Shown here: one piece after another, positions 53,825-63,046 of the stretch | How positions within the stretch are numbered: the stretch's first letter is position 1 | Layout of the letters: each line of letters starts with the position of its first letter | Assembly: GCF_018131185.1 (NCBI RefSeq) | Contig: NZ_JAFCJE010000004.1 | Span: 248,001-312,000 of the forward strand | DNA: 64,000 bases | Reading direction: 5' to 3' | Source of the DNA: Bradyrhizobium diazoefficiens | Lineage (GTDB): Bacteria > Pseudomonadota > Alphaproteobacteria > Rhizobiales > Xanthobacteraceae | Translations under genes and position numbers: made by a program | The notes under the pieces: model-generated | Told to the model about the DNA's origin: nothing | Database searches by the model: none | What the model saw: the letters and a program-made list of their open reading frames with translations, nothing else

Positions 53825-54796
53825 ATGGACAATCCCGGTGAAAGATTGGACGTTTCTGGTCTGAGCGGGCAGCTGCGTCGAGGCGTCGCGGGGACCCCAA
53901 CGACGGCCGCAAGCGGCGCCGCGCCCATCAGGGCGGAGCTGATCCGCTCGCATTATGTTGCGCGCCGCTGGATGTTGGCTTCGAAAACCGCCCGGCCGTT
54001 CATCCACCTGCTCTGTCTGCACGGCGCCGCAATTGTCGAGGTCGGGAGCCCCGGCAGGCCGATGTCCCTGAGCGGACCAGCCATCGTCTGGCTCCCGGCA
54101 GGATCAGCCGAATGGCTGGAAGTGCCGGCTGGGGCGGCCGCCGAACTACTGCAATTACGGGCGGGCGTGTGGCATCGCTATCTGCCGCCCTCGGCCGAAC
54201 CTGCTTATCTCGCGCTCGAAGCAGCCCGAGGCATCATGGCGCTGCCGGTCGAGCCTGAGCTCGTGACTACGATGTCTCGGTCCATCGCGTCGATCGCGGC
54301 CGAGATAGCCGCGCCGGCGCGTAGCGCTGCGGCATCGATCATGTCGGCCGAGCTGACGCTATGCGTGCTGCGCTTCTGGCGGCTGTTCGCGGGCGACCGC
54401 GAGCGGGAGGAGGAGGGCACCAGCACGGAGATATTGAGCCGCTTCCGCCGGCTGCTCGAAGAGCGATACCAGCAGCATCTGCGCGTCAGCGATTACGCCA
54501 ATCTCCTCGGCGTGACGCCGGATCGCCTGCACGCGCTGTGCAGCCGCGAGCTGAAGCGTTCGCCGAGCGAGCTGATCCAGCAACGCGTCCTCAAGGAAGC
54601 CGCCACGCGGCTCGAGGCCGGAACCACGGCCGTCAAGCAGATCGCGTTCGCGCTCGGCTTCAAGGACACCGCATACTTCAGCCGGTTCTTCCGCAAGCAC
54701 ACCGGCGAGGCACCGGGCGTCTGGCGCCGGCGCGTCGCGGCGCGCGAGAGAGCCGGACGATCGAGGTCGACGCTGAATTTTGCCGACTGGCCGTGA
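53825..54796 (+). CDS. AraC-family transcriptional regulator
   Basis: 323 aa from ATG 53825; the longer frame overlaps livK and is not used. The N-terminal cupin-like ligand region (about residues 45-130, with PFIHLLCLHGAAIVEV and PAIVWLPAGSAEWLEVP) and the C-terminal two helix-turn-helix motifs (VSDYANLLGVTPDRLHALCSR; AVKQIAFALGFKDTAYFSRFF) fit the family. It is divergent from the Liv operon with 148 nt between starts and most likely activates it. Confidence 0.88.
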   Translation: MDNPGERLDVSGLSGQLRRGVAGTPTTAASGAAPIRAELIRSHYVARRWMLASKTARPFIHLLCLHGAAIVEVGSPGRPMSLSGPAIVWLPAGSAEWLEVPAGAAAELLQLRAGVWHRYLPPSAEPAYLALEAARGIMALPVEPELVTTMSRSIASIAAEIAAPARSAAASIMSAELTLCVLRFWRLFAGDREREEEGTSTEILSRFRRLLEERYQQHLRVSDYANLLGVTPDRLHALCSRELKRSPSELIQQRVLKEAATRLEAGTTAVKQIAFALGFKDTAYFSRFFRKHTGEAPGVWRRRVAARERAGRSRSTLNFADWP

Positions 54797-55288
54797 GCAC
54801 CGCCCGTGACGGAGCGATCGCCTCGGAGCCCAACATCAATGCGGGATTTCGAATCCTGGCCGCCTGCAAAGCACTGGCTAAATCCACGCCGTTGGCCCGC
54901 CGGACGCTGCCTTCGGAGGAGGTCGGACGCCGCCCTGAGCGGCCTGGGTTCGACTTGCAGGAACAACCATGTCCATATCCGTAATTCGCATAAGGTATAT
55001 TATGGAATATATTTATCTAAAATCAGATCAAATACTTAGACCAGCTTCCTCTCATGACACCTCCGCTCGATCCAATTTTTGGTCTGCGCCTCGACCGTTT
55101 GCAGACACCTGTGCAGGGGTTGTTTTTTAGATTTTGAATCGGATCGATCTCTTCGAAAGCCGATATTGCGGTGACCTTGTCCGGCTGCAATAAGCGAGGC
55201 CTCGCGAGATCGCTGATGACCTTCTGACCTCCCGTCCGTATAGGTTTGCATCTCAGAACAACAACAAACTTTCCGAGGAAGCAGACCC
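54797..55288. other. intergenic region ahead of TRAP system 2
   Basis: 492 nt without a convincing gene; the frames here are short and composition-driven. It contains an AT-rich patch at about 54990-55020 that stands out from the GC-rich surroundings and holds a palindrome (listed separately). It should carry the promoter of the TRAP-acyl-CoA synthetase operon. Confidence 0.45.
54996..55011. promoter_or_regulatory. AT-rich palindrome, candidate operator of TRAP system 2
   Basis: TATATT (54996-55001) and AATATA (55006-55011) form a perfect 6-bp inverted repeat with 4-nt spacer ATGG. It is 278 nt before the dctP start and is one of the few AT-rich spots in the window. Confidence 0.35.
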
Positions 55289-56320
55289 ATGGTCTTTTCA
55301 ACGCGCTTTTCCCGACGCACGCTTCTCAAGGCCTCCGCCGCAACCGCGGTCCTGGGCGGCATCGGTGCGCCCCATGTGGCCCGCGCCCAGAGCGCCGAGT
55401 TCACCTACAAATACGCCAACAATCTGCCCGATACCCATCCGCTGAACGTCCGCGCCAAGGAGATGGCGGCGGCGATCAAGAGCGAGACGAACGGCAAGTT
55501 CGACCTCCAGATCTTCCCGAACAACCAGCTCGGGTCGGACACCGACATGCTGAGCCAGATCCGCTCCGGCGGCGTCGAGTTCTTCACGCTGTCCGGCCTG
55601 ATCCTGTCGACCCTGGTGCCGGCCGCGTCCATCAACGGCATCGGCTTCGCGTTCCCGGACTACGACACGGTCTGGAAGGCCATGGACGGCGACCTCGGCG
55701 CCCATGTCCGCGGCGAGATCAAGAAGGCCGGCCTCGAGGTCATGGACAAGATCTGGGACAACGGCTTCCGCCAGACCACCTCGTCGAGCAAGCCGATCAC
55801 CGGTCCCGACGACCTCAAGGGCTTCAAGATCCGCGTGCCGGTGTCGCCGCTGTGGACCTCGATGTTCAAGGCGTTCGACGCCGCGCCCGCCTCGATCAAT
55901 TTCAGCGAGGTCTATTCGGCGCTCCAGACCAAGATCGTCGAAGGTCAGGAAAACCCGCTGGCGATCATCTCGACCGCCAAGCTCTACGAGGTGCAGAAGT
56001 ACTGCTCGCTGACCAACCACATGTGGGATGGCTTCTGGTTCCTCGCCAACCGCAGAGCCTGGGAAAAGCTGCCGCAGGACGTGCGCACCATCGTCGCCAA
56101 GAACATCAACGGCGCCGCCATCAAGGAGCGCGAGGATACCGCCAAGCTCAACGCCAACCTGCAGCAGGAGCTCGCGTCCAAGGGCCTGACCTTCAATCAG
56201 CCGGCCGTGGCGCCGTTCCGCGACAAGCTGCGCACCGCCGGCTTCTATGCCGAGTGGAAGGGCAAATATGGCGACCAGGCCTGGGACCTGCTGGAAAAGG
56301 CCGTGGGCAAGCTGTCGTAA
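55289..56320 (+). CDS. TRAP transporter substrate-binding protein DctP (system 2), Tat-exported
   Basis: 343 aa. The N-terminal SRRTLLKASAATAVLG is a twin-arginine (Tat) signal, so the protein is exported folded. DctP fold with the conserved Arg in GFKIRVPVSPLW. It binds an organic acid for the fused DctQM permease encoded 15 nt downstream. The acyl-CoA synthetase further down suggests a carboxylic acid that is activated to its CoA ester after uptake. Confidence 0.94.
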   Translation: MVFSTRFSRRTLLKASAATAVLGGIGAPHVARAQSAEFTYKYANNLPDTHPLNVRAKEMAAAIKSETNGKFDLQIFPNNQLGSDTDMLSQIRSGGVEFFTLSGLILSTLVPAASINGIGFAFPDYDTVWKAMDGDLGAHVRGEIKKAGLEVMDKIWDNGFRQTTSSSKPITGPDDLKGFKIRVPVSPLWTSMFKAFDAAPASINFSEVYSALQTKIVEGQENPLAIISTAKLYEVQKYCSLTNHMWDGFWFLANRRAWEKLPQDVRTIVAKNINGAAIKEREDTAKLNANLQQELASKGLTFNQPAVAPFRDKLRTAGFYAEWKGKYGDQAWDLLEKAVGKLS

Positions 56321-56335
56321 CGCGTCGGGGCCGTT

Positions 56336-58225
56336 ATGGCTCATCTCGAGGCCGAGGTGATCGAAATGGCGGGCGAGGCGACTGTTCAGTCCCCTCGCCG
56401 ACCTTCGTTGCTGGCATCGATCGAGCGCGTTCTCGGTCTGATCGTCGAAATTCCGACGGCCGCCCTCGTCGTCGCCGAGATCGTGATCCTGTTTGCCGGC
56501 GTGGTCGCGCGCTACGGTCTGCACCGGCCGCTGATCTGGTCGGACGAGCTGGCCTCGATCCTGTTCCTGTGGCTTGCCATGCTGGGCGCGGCGGTTGCGT
56601 TCCGCCGCTCCGAGCACATGCGCATGACTGCCGTCGTGGCCTGCGCAAGGCCGGCGATGCGGGCCTATCTCGATCTGGTCGCGACCGCAGCGGCGCTGGC
56701 GTTCCTGGCGCTGATCGTCTGGCCGTCCGGCGATTATGCCTATGAGGAAAGCTACATCACCACGCCCGCGCTGCAGATCTCCAATATGTGGCGCGCTGCC
56801 GCGCTGCCGGCCGGCATCGGCCTGATGGCGGCCTTTGCCTTGCTGCGGCTGCTGCGCGCGGCCGATTACCGGATGGTCGCGGCTGCCATACTGTCGGTCA
56901 CCGTCCTCATCGGCCTGTTCTGGCTGGCGGAGCCGTTGCTGCGGCCGCTCGGCAATCTCAACCTCGTCATCTTCTTCGTCGGCGTCGCCGGCTTCTGCGT
57001 CTTCGCCGGCGTTCCCATTGCGTTCGGCTTTGGTCTTGCCATCTTCGGCTATCTGGCGCTGACCACGCACACACCTGTGATGGTGCTGGTCGGGCGGATG
57101 GACGAGGGCATGAGCCATCTCATCCTGCTCTCCGTGCCGCTGTTCGTGTTCCTGGGGCTCCTGATCGAGATGACCGGCATGGCACGCGCCATGGTGGCGT
57201 TCCTGGCGAGCCTGCTCGGACATGTCCGCGGCGGGCTGCATTACGTGCTGGTCGGCGCCATGTACCTGGTCTCCGGCATCTCCGGCGCAAAGGCTGCCGA
57301 CATGGCGGCTGTCGCGCCCGTGCTGTTCCCGGAGATGAAACAGCGCGGCGCCAAGCCCGGCGATCTCGTCGCGCTTCTGGCAGCGACGGGAGCCCAGACC
57401 GAGACCATTCCGCCGAGCCTGGTGCTGATCACGATCGGCTCGGTGACAGGCGTTTCGATCGCGGCGCTGTTCACCGGCGGCCTGCTCCCTGGCGTCGTGC
57501 TCGCGATCACACTCTGCATGCTGGTGTGGTGGCGCTATCGCCATGAGGACATGAGCCACGTGCGCCGCGCCACGGGGGGTGAGATCGGCAAGACCTTCAT
57601 CGTCGCCCTGCCCGCGCTCGCACTGCCCTTCGTCATCCGCTACGCCGTGGTCGAGGGCATCGCGACCGCGACCGAGGTCTCCACCATCGGCATCGTCTAT
57701 GGCGCCCTCGTCGGCCTCCTCGTCTACCGCCGGTTCGACTGGTCGCGGCTGTTTCCGATGCTGGTCGAAACTGCGGCGCTGTCGGGTGCGATCCTCCTCA
57801 TCATCGGCACGGCGACCGGCATGGCCTGGGGCCTGACGCAATCCGGCTTCTCGCGCTCGCTGGCCGCGGCCATGACCGGATTGCCCGGGGGAGCGGCGAC
57901 CTTCATCGCCGTCTCGATCCTGGCCTTCGTCATCCTCGGCAGCGTGCTGGAGGGCATCCCGGCGATCGTGCTGTTCGGGCCGCTGCTGTTCCCGATCGCC
58001 CGTGCCGTCGGCGTGCACGAGGTGCACTATGCCATGGTGATCATTCTCGCCATGGGCATCGGATTATTCGCCCCGCCGTTCGGTGTCGGCTATTATGCCG
58101 CCTGCGCCATCGGACGCGTCGATCCGGCCGAAGGCATCAGGCCGATTTGGGGCTATCTGTTGGCGCTGCTGGTGGGATTGATCATCGTTGCGATCTTCCC
58201 CTGGATCTCGATCGGATTCCTTTGA
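56336..58225 (+). CDS. fused TRAP permease DctQM (system 2)
   Basis: 629 aa. The N-terminal about 180 residues are a DctQ domain (WSDELASILFLWLAMLGAAVAFRRSEHMRM) and the rest a DctM domain (SVPLFVFLGLLIEMTGMARAMV; SGISGAKAADMAAVAPVL), joined through a helix near residues 180-205. About 16 membrane segments. Such fusions are a known TRAP subclass. It lies between dctP and the acyl-CoA synthetase gene (23-nt gap). Confidence 0.94.
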   Translation: MAHLEAEVIEMAGEATVQSPRRPSLLASIERVLGLIVEIPTAALVVAEIVILFAGVVARYGLHRPLIWSDELASILFLWLAMLGAAVAFRRSEHMRMTAVVACARPAMRAYLDLVATAAALAFLALIVWPSGDYAYEESYITTPALQISNMWRAAALPAGIGLMAAFALLRLLRAADYRMVAAAILSVTVLIGLFWLAEPLLRPLGNLNLVIFFVGVAGFCVFAGVPIAFGFGLAIFGYLALTTHTPVMVLVGRMDEGMSHLILLSVPLFVFLGLLIEMTGMARAMVAFLASLLGHVRGGLHYVLVGAMYLVSGISGAKAADMAAVAPVLFPEMKQRGAKPGDLVALLAATGAQTETIPPSLVLITIGSVTGVSIAALFTGGLLPGVVLAITLCMLVWWRYRHEDMSHVRRATGGEIGKTFIVALPALALPFVIRYAVVEGIATATEVSTIGIVYGALVGLLVYRRFDWSRLFPMLVETAALSGAILLIIGTATGMAWGLTQSGFSRSLAAAMTGLPGGAATFIAVSILAFVILGSVLEGIPAIVLFGPLLFPIARAVGVHEVHYAMVIILAMGIGLFAPPFGVGYYAACAIGRVDPAEGIRPIWGYLLALLVGLIIVAIFPWISIGFL

Positions 58226-58248
58226 GGCGCGGTTTAAGGAGGGTGTCG

Positions 58249-59898
58249 ATGAGTGAGCGGCAGAACCAGTACAATATCGGCCTCGACAAGACCCCCGCCA
58301 ACTACGTGCCGTTGAGCCCGCTGAGCTTCCTGGCGCGCAGCGCCGCGGTCTATCCCGATCACGTCAGCACGGTCTATGAAGGCCGCAGCTTCACATGGGC
58401 GCAGACCCATGAGCGCTGCAAGCGCTTTGCGTCCTGGCTCGCCAGCAAAGGCATCGGCGTCGGCGACACCGTGGCGGCGATGCTGCCGAACATCCCGGCG
58501 ATGAACGAGGCGCATTTCGCCGTGCCCATGACGGGCGCCGTGCTCAACGCCCTCAACATCCGTCTCGATGCACCTTCGATCGCGTTTCAGCTCGAGCATG
58601 GCGGCGCCAGGATCATCCTGGTCGATCCGGAATTCTCGGGCGCCATCACCGACGCGTTGGCGCAGATGAAGGGGCCCAAGCCGCTCGTCGTCGACGTCGA
58701 CGACGCATCGTTCAAGGGCGGCAAGCGCATCGGCGAGATCGAGTACGAGGCAGCCGTCGCCCAGGGCGATCCAGGCTTCGCGGCGATCACGCCGGGCGAC
58801 GAATGGGACGCGATCGCGCTGAGCTACACCTCGGGCACGACAGGCAATCCCAAGGGCGTCGTAACCCATCATCGCGGCGCCTATCTCAATGCCGTCAGCA
58901 ATATCCTCGCCGGCAATCTCGGCCAGCATCCGGTCTATCTCTGGACGCTGCCCATGTTTCACTGCAACGGCTGGTGCTTCCCCTGGACCATCGCAGCCTC
59001 AGCCGGCATCAACGTCTGCCTGCGCAAGGTCGAGCCGACCAGGATCTTCGAGCTGATCAGGCAGCACGGCGTCACCCACATGTGCGGCGCGCCGATCGTC
59101 TACAACACGCTGATCAATGCTCCGGATGCGCCCAAAGGCAGTACGGCGCGCCGCGTTGTCGGCCTGATCGCGGGCGCAGCGCCGCCGGTCGCGGTGCTCG
59201 AAGGCGCCGAAAGCATCGGCATCAAGCTCACCCACGTCTACGGCCTGACCGAGGTCTACGGCCCCGCCTCCGTCTGTGCCGAGCAGCCCGGCTGGGACGA
59301 GCTTCCCGCGCCCGAGCGCGCGCGCATGAAGCGCCGGCAGGGCGTGCCCTACCCGCTCCAGGAAGCCGTCACCGTCATCAATCCGCAGACCATGCAAGAG
59401 GTGCCGCGTGACGGCGAGACCATCGGCGAGGTCATGTTCCGCGGCAACATCGTGATGAAGGGGTATCTCAAGAACGAGAAGGCGACCAAGGAAGCCTTCG
59501 AAGGCGGCTGGTTTCACACCGGCGATCTCGGCGTCCTCGACGAGCACGGCTACGTCATCATCAAGGACCGATCCAAGGACATCATCATTTCCGGCGGCGA
59601 GAACATCTCCTCGGTCGAGGTCGAGGACATCCTCTACAAGCACCCGGCGGTGCTGTTCGCCGCCGTGGTCGCAAAGCCCGATCCGAAATGGGGCGAAGTG
59701 CCCTGCGCCTTCGTCGAGCTGAAGGACGGCGCCAGCGCCAGCGAAGCCGATATCATCGCGTTCTGCCGCAGCCACATGTCGGGCTTCAAAACGCCGAAGG
59801 CGATCGTGTTCGGGCCCATCCCGAAGACGTCCACGGGCAAGATCCAGAAATTCCTGCTGCGCAACGAGGTGGGATCAGTGAACGCGATCTCGACCTAA
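58249..59898 (+). CDS. acyl-CoA synthetase (AMP-forming), medium-chain/aromatic acid type
   Basis: 549 aa from ATG 58249 with AAGGAGGG 5 nt upstream. P-loop YTSGTTGNPKG (about residues 190-200), the LPMFHCNGWCFPW segment typical of a large AMP-ligase subgroup, GWFHTGDLG, and the catalytic Lys in KTSTGKIQKF near the C-terminus. It makes acyl-CoA from a carboxylic acid with ATP. Chain length or aromatic preference is not clear. Operon with the preceding TRAP transporter suggests activation of the imported acid. Confidence 0.92.
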   Translation: MSERQNQYNIGLDKTPANYVPLSPLSFLARSAAVYPDHVSTVYEGRSFTWAQTHERCKRFASWLASKGIGVGDTVAAMLPNIPAMNEAHFAVPMTGAVLNALNIRLDAPSIAFQLEHGGARIILVDPEFSGAITDALAQMKGPKPLVVDVDDASFKGGKRIGEIEYEAAVAQGDPGFAAITPGDEWDAIALSYTSGTTGNPKGVVTHHRGAYLNAVSNILAGNLGQHPVYLWTLPMFHCNGWCFPWTIAASAGINVCLRKVEPTRIFELIRQHGVTHMCGAPIVYNTLINAPDAPKGSTARRVVGLIAGAAPPVAVLEGAESIGIKLTHVYGLTEVYGPASVCAEQPGWDELPAPERARMKRRQGVPYPLQEAVTVINPQTMQEVPRDGETIGEVMFRGNIVMKGYLKNEKATKEAFEGGWFHTGDLGVLDEHGYVIIKDRSKDIIISGGENISSVEVEDILYKHPAVLFAAVVAKPDPKWGEVPCAFVELKDGASASEADIIAFCRSHMSGFKTPKAIVFGPIPKTSTGKIQKFLLRNEVGSVNAIST

Positions 59899-59958
59899 GC
59901 GCGCTGCAAAGGATGGTCCGCCCGCACACCAGAAGGCGGCGGGCGGACGGCATCGTCC

Positions 59959-60936
59959 TCACATCTTCTTGTAGGCGTCGACTATGGCCTGACCGTCGGC
60001 CCCTGCCTTCTTGAGCCAGTCGGCCGTGAGCTGTTCGCCGATCTTCTGGAAGCCGGCCTTGAGTGCGGCGCTCGGCGGCTCGACATTCATGCCCTTGGCC
60101 TTGAGTTGATCGAGGTACCATGTGCTCTTGTCCTGCCATGCCTTCCAGCCGCGGGTCTCCGCCGTTGCCGCCGCCTTGAGGATGGCCTCCTGGGTCGGCT
60201 TGTCGAGCGCGTCGAACGCGGCCTTGTTGACGAAGGTGTAGTTCTTCGGAATCCACGCCTGCACGTCGTAGAAGTACTTCAACGACTCCCAGGCCTTGGA
60301 GTCGTAGCCCGTGCCGCCAGACGACATGAAGGAATTCACCACGCCGGTCGCGAGCGCCTGCGGTAGCTCCGCAGCCTGGATCGTGACAGACTGGGCGCCG
60401 ACCAGCTCGCCGATACGCGCGGTTCCGACATTGTAGGCGCGCCACTTCAGGCCCTTCATGTCTTCGATCGAGGCGAGCGGCTTGTTGACGTAGACGCCTT
60501 GCGGCGCCCACGGCACCACGAACAGCAGCTTGAGACCCTGTGCATCGAGCTTCTTGGCGATCGCGGGCTTGGAGGCCTGATACAGCTTCGTCGCGTCCGG
60601 GAAGCTGGTCGCGAGGAACGGCACGACATCGATGCCGAACAGCGGATCCTCGTTCTCGTGGATCGAGAGCAGCACCTCGCCCATCTGCGCCTGCCCGGTC
60701 ACCACCGCGCGTTTGATGTCCGGCGCCTTGAACAGCGAGGCTCCGGGATGAACCGTGATCAGCAGCTTGCCGGACGTGGCGGCATCGACGTCCTTGGCGA
60801 AGGCAACCAGGTTTTCGGAGTGCGGATTATCTGCAGGATAGGCTGCCGGCAGATTCCACTTGGTCTGGGCCAAAGCGGGTGTCGCAGCTGCCATGGCGCC
60901 AGCGATCAATGCTGCGCGATATAAACGAGACATCAT
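59959..60936 (-). CDS. TRAP transporter substrate-binding protein DctP (system 3)
   Basis: 325 aa from ATG 60936 (ATG 60933 also possible), with GAGGAG about 8 nt upstream. Sec signal about residues 1-23 (ending ALA-QT). DctP fold with the clamp Arg in GLKWRAYN. It is convergent with the acyl-CoA synthetase gene and is last in the order dctQ-dctM-dctP. Ligand unknown. Confidence 0.93.
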   Translation of the reverse strand: MMSRLYRAALIAGAMAAATPALAQTKWNLPAAYPADNPHSENLVAFAKDVDAATSGKLLITVHPGASLFKAPDIKRAVVTGQAQMGEVLLSIHENEDPLFGIDVVPFLATSFPDATKLYQASKPAIAKKLDAQGLKLLFVVPWAPQGVYVNKPLASIEDMKGLKWRAYNVGTARIGELVGAQSVTIQAAELPQALATGVVNSFMSSGGTGYDSKAWESLKYFYDVQAWIPKNYTFVNKAAFDALDKPTQEAILKAAATAETRGWKAWQDKSTWYLDQLKAKGMNVEPPSAALKAGFQKIGEQLTADWLKKAGADGQAIVDAYKKM

Positions 60937-60974
60937 CGGACTTCTCCTCACTGTATTCTGAAAACCGGGTACGA

Positions 60975-62288
60975 TCAGTCTGGGAAAGCGAGCTTCGGCA
61001 AGAACATCACGATTTGCGGGTACTCCGTGATGATGAACACGGAGACGAGCAGCAGGACGAAGAACGGAAACGCTGCCCGCGCGACGGTGAAGGTGTCGCG
61101 CCCGCTCATGTTCTGTAGCACAAACAGATTGAATCCGACCGGCGGCGTGATCTGGGCCATCTCGACGTGAATGATGAGGTAGACGCCGAACCAGACCAGA
61201 TCGAGACCGGCCTGCCTGACCATCGGCAGTACGATGACCGCAGTCAGAACGATCATTGAGATGCCGTCGATCAGGCAGCCGAGGATAATATACATGACGC
61301 TCAGATACAGCGCGAGCATGCCCGGCGTGAGCTGCTGCCCCTCGACCCAGGTGGCGAGCGCGGCCGGAATGCCCGTATAGGCCATCGCGGCCGTGGTGTA
61401 GGCCGCGCCCGCCAGGATCAGCATGATCATGCAGGTCAGGCGCGTCGCGCTCATGATGCTCTCGAGGAAGTTCTTGCGCGTCAGCGTGCCGCTCCACCAC
61501 GCCAGCAGCAGCGCGCCTGAGACGCCCCATGCGGCGCATTCGGTGGCGGTCGCGAAGCCCAGCACGAGCGAGAGGAAGACCGCCATGATCAGCAGCAGAC
61601 AGGGCGCAAGCTTCGACGACTCGCGCAGCTTCTGCCGGAACGGCATCGGCGGATCGCGCGGCGGAACCTTCTTCGGGTTGAGCAGCGACCAGATGATGAT
61701 GTAGCCCGAATAGAGCGCGATCACGAGCAATCCCGGCAGGAAGCCGGCGAGAAACACTTGAAGCACGGAGACGTTCGCCGTGACCGCATACACCACCATC
61801 GGGATCGAGGGCGGAATCAACAGGCCGAGCGTGCCGGAGCCCGCGAGCGATCCGAGGCTCAGCCCCTTGTCATAGCCTCGCTTGTCGAGTTCCGGCAGCG
61901 CGATCTTGCCGATCGTCGCGCAGGTCGCGGCCGACGAGCCCGACACCGCTGCAAAGATGCCGCAGCCGATCACGTTCACATGCGTGAGCCGCCCCGGCAA
62001 CCACTGCACCCAGGGCGACAGGCCGCGGAACATCTCCTCCGACAATTTGGTGCGGAACAGAATCTCGCCCATCCAGATGAACAGCGGCAGCGCGGCCAGC
62101 GTCCACGACGAGCTGGCGCTCCAGGTGGTGGTGGCGAGCACCGAGCCGAGCGGCAGGCTCGTCGTCAGCGCCATCGCCACGAAGCCGACCAGCCCGAGCG
62201 ACACCGCAATCCAGACGCCGCTTCCGAGCAGCAGGATCATGACGCCGAGCAGGATGAACGACAGCTCGATCATGCCGAGATTGGCCAT
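60975..62288 (-). CDS. TRAP transporter large permease DctM (system 3)
   Basis: 437 aa from ATG 62288 (a TTG 6 nt upstream is the longer alternative); GGAGG precedes ATG by 6 nt. About 12 membrane segments, with LPLFIWMGEILFRTKLSEEMFRGLS, SGSSAATCATIGKIALPEL and GLLIPPSIPMVVYAV. It starts 2 nt after the dctQ stop, so it is translationally coupled, and is followed after 38 nt by dctP. Confidence 0.94.
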   Translation of the reverse strand: MANLGMIELSFILLGVMILLLGSGVWIAVSLGLVGFVAMALTTSLPLGSVLATTTWSASSSWTLAALPLFIWMGEILFRTKLSEEMFRGLSPWVQWLPGRLTHVNVIGCGIFAAVSGSSAATCATIGKIALPELDKRGYDKGLSLGSLAGSGTLGLLIPPSIPMVVYAVTANVSVLQVFLAGFLPGLLVIALYSGYIIIWSLLNPKKVPPRDPPMPFRQKLRESSKLAPCLLLIMAVFLSLVLGFATATECAAWGVSGALLLAWWSGTLTRKNFLESIMSATRLTCMIMLILAGAAYTTAAMAYTGIPAALATWVEGQQLTPGMLALYLSVMYIILGCLIDGISMIVLTAVIVLPMVRQAGLDLVWFGVYLIIHVEMAQITPPVGFNLFVLQNMSGRDTFTVARAAFPFFVLLLVSVFIITEYPQIVMFLPKLAFPD

Positions 62289-62290
62289 GG

Positions 62291-62839
62291 TCAACCTCCG
62301 CCGCCCTGCGAGATGCGCTCGATGAATTCGTCAGGCGTCTCGTCCGGCGAGCCCTTCTCGTAGCTCGGCCGGTCGCCGCCGACGACCCTCACCATTTCAT
62401 CGATCATCGCAATCGAAAGGATCGCAAGCCCGCCGGCGAAGCCGAGCTGCGGAATCCAGAGCGGAAGTGCGACGACTCCCTGCGCAACGTCGTTGAACCG
62501 CCAGGAATCGTACGTCATCTGCACCGCATGACGCGTAAAATAGAGGATGAAGGCGGTGGCAATGCCGAGCGCAACGATCTCGGCGATCTGCTTGGTCCGC
62601 CCATGCAGATGCTCCAGCAGCAGGCCCACGCGGATCATCTCTCCGCGCTTGAAGGTGTGAGCGAGGCCGAGGAACGCCATCGCGGCCATGCACCATGACG
62701 CGAAATCGTCGCCGGCGGGAATGTTGATCGCAAATTGGCGCCCGACCGACATGGCCATCATGATTGCAAAGATTGCAACCAGGAAGACGCCCGCGGCGTA
62801 GCCGGCGCCGAGATAAAGGAGATCCAGCGCGCGCCGCAT
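62291..62839 (-). CDS. TRAP transporter small permease DctQ (system 3)
   Basis: 182 aa from ATG 62839; the earlier frame is not protein-like. Four membrane helices, with DDFASWCMAAMAFLGLAHTFKRGEMIRVGLL as the DctQ signature. It is first gene of the system 3 operon. A near-perfect inverted repeat lies 117 nt upstream of its start. Confidence 0.9.
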   Translation of the reverse strand: MRRALDLLYLGAGYAAGVFLVAIFAIMMAMSVGRQFAINIPAGDDFASWCMAAMAFLGLAHTFKRGEMIRVGLLLEHLHGRTKQIAEIVALGIATAFILYFTRHAVQMTYDSWRFNDVAQGVVALPLWIPQLGFAGGLAILSIAMIDEMVRVVGGDRPSYEKGSPDETPDEFIERISQGGGG

Positions 62840-62955
62840 GAATCCCCCGGTCGTTACGTCGTCCCCTGTCACACCAACCCCATCATCGCACGAGGCGATC
62901 CGGCCGGCCCGGCAATCAAGTATCGCCCGCCGCCGATCTGCCTCATCGTCCCTGG

Positions 62956-62980
62956 CTAACGCCTGCCTTTCAGACGTTAG
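62956..62980. promoter_or_regulatory. inverted repeat upstream of TRAP system 3
   Basis: CTAACGCCTG (62956-62965) and CAGACGTTAG (62971-62980) match as reverse complements at 9 of 10 positions around a 5-nt centre. It lies between the MBL-fold gene and dctQ. It could be an operator for the TRAP operon or a weak terminator of the MBL gene; no T-run follows. Confidence 0.4.
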
Positions 62981-63046
62981 ATCAACATGATGGAGCCGAT
63001 GCAAGCAAGGACTATGCCTGGGAGCGGTGGAATTTCTACCGCAAGT

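Noticed and set aside
55298-58027. 909-codon minus-strand frame opposite TRAP system 2
   Set aside because: Shadow frame covering two clear plus-strand genes; product is low-complexity.
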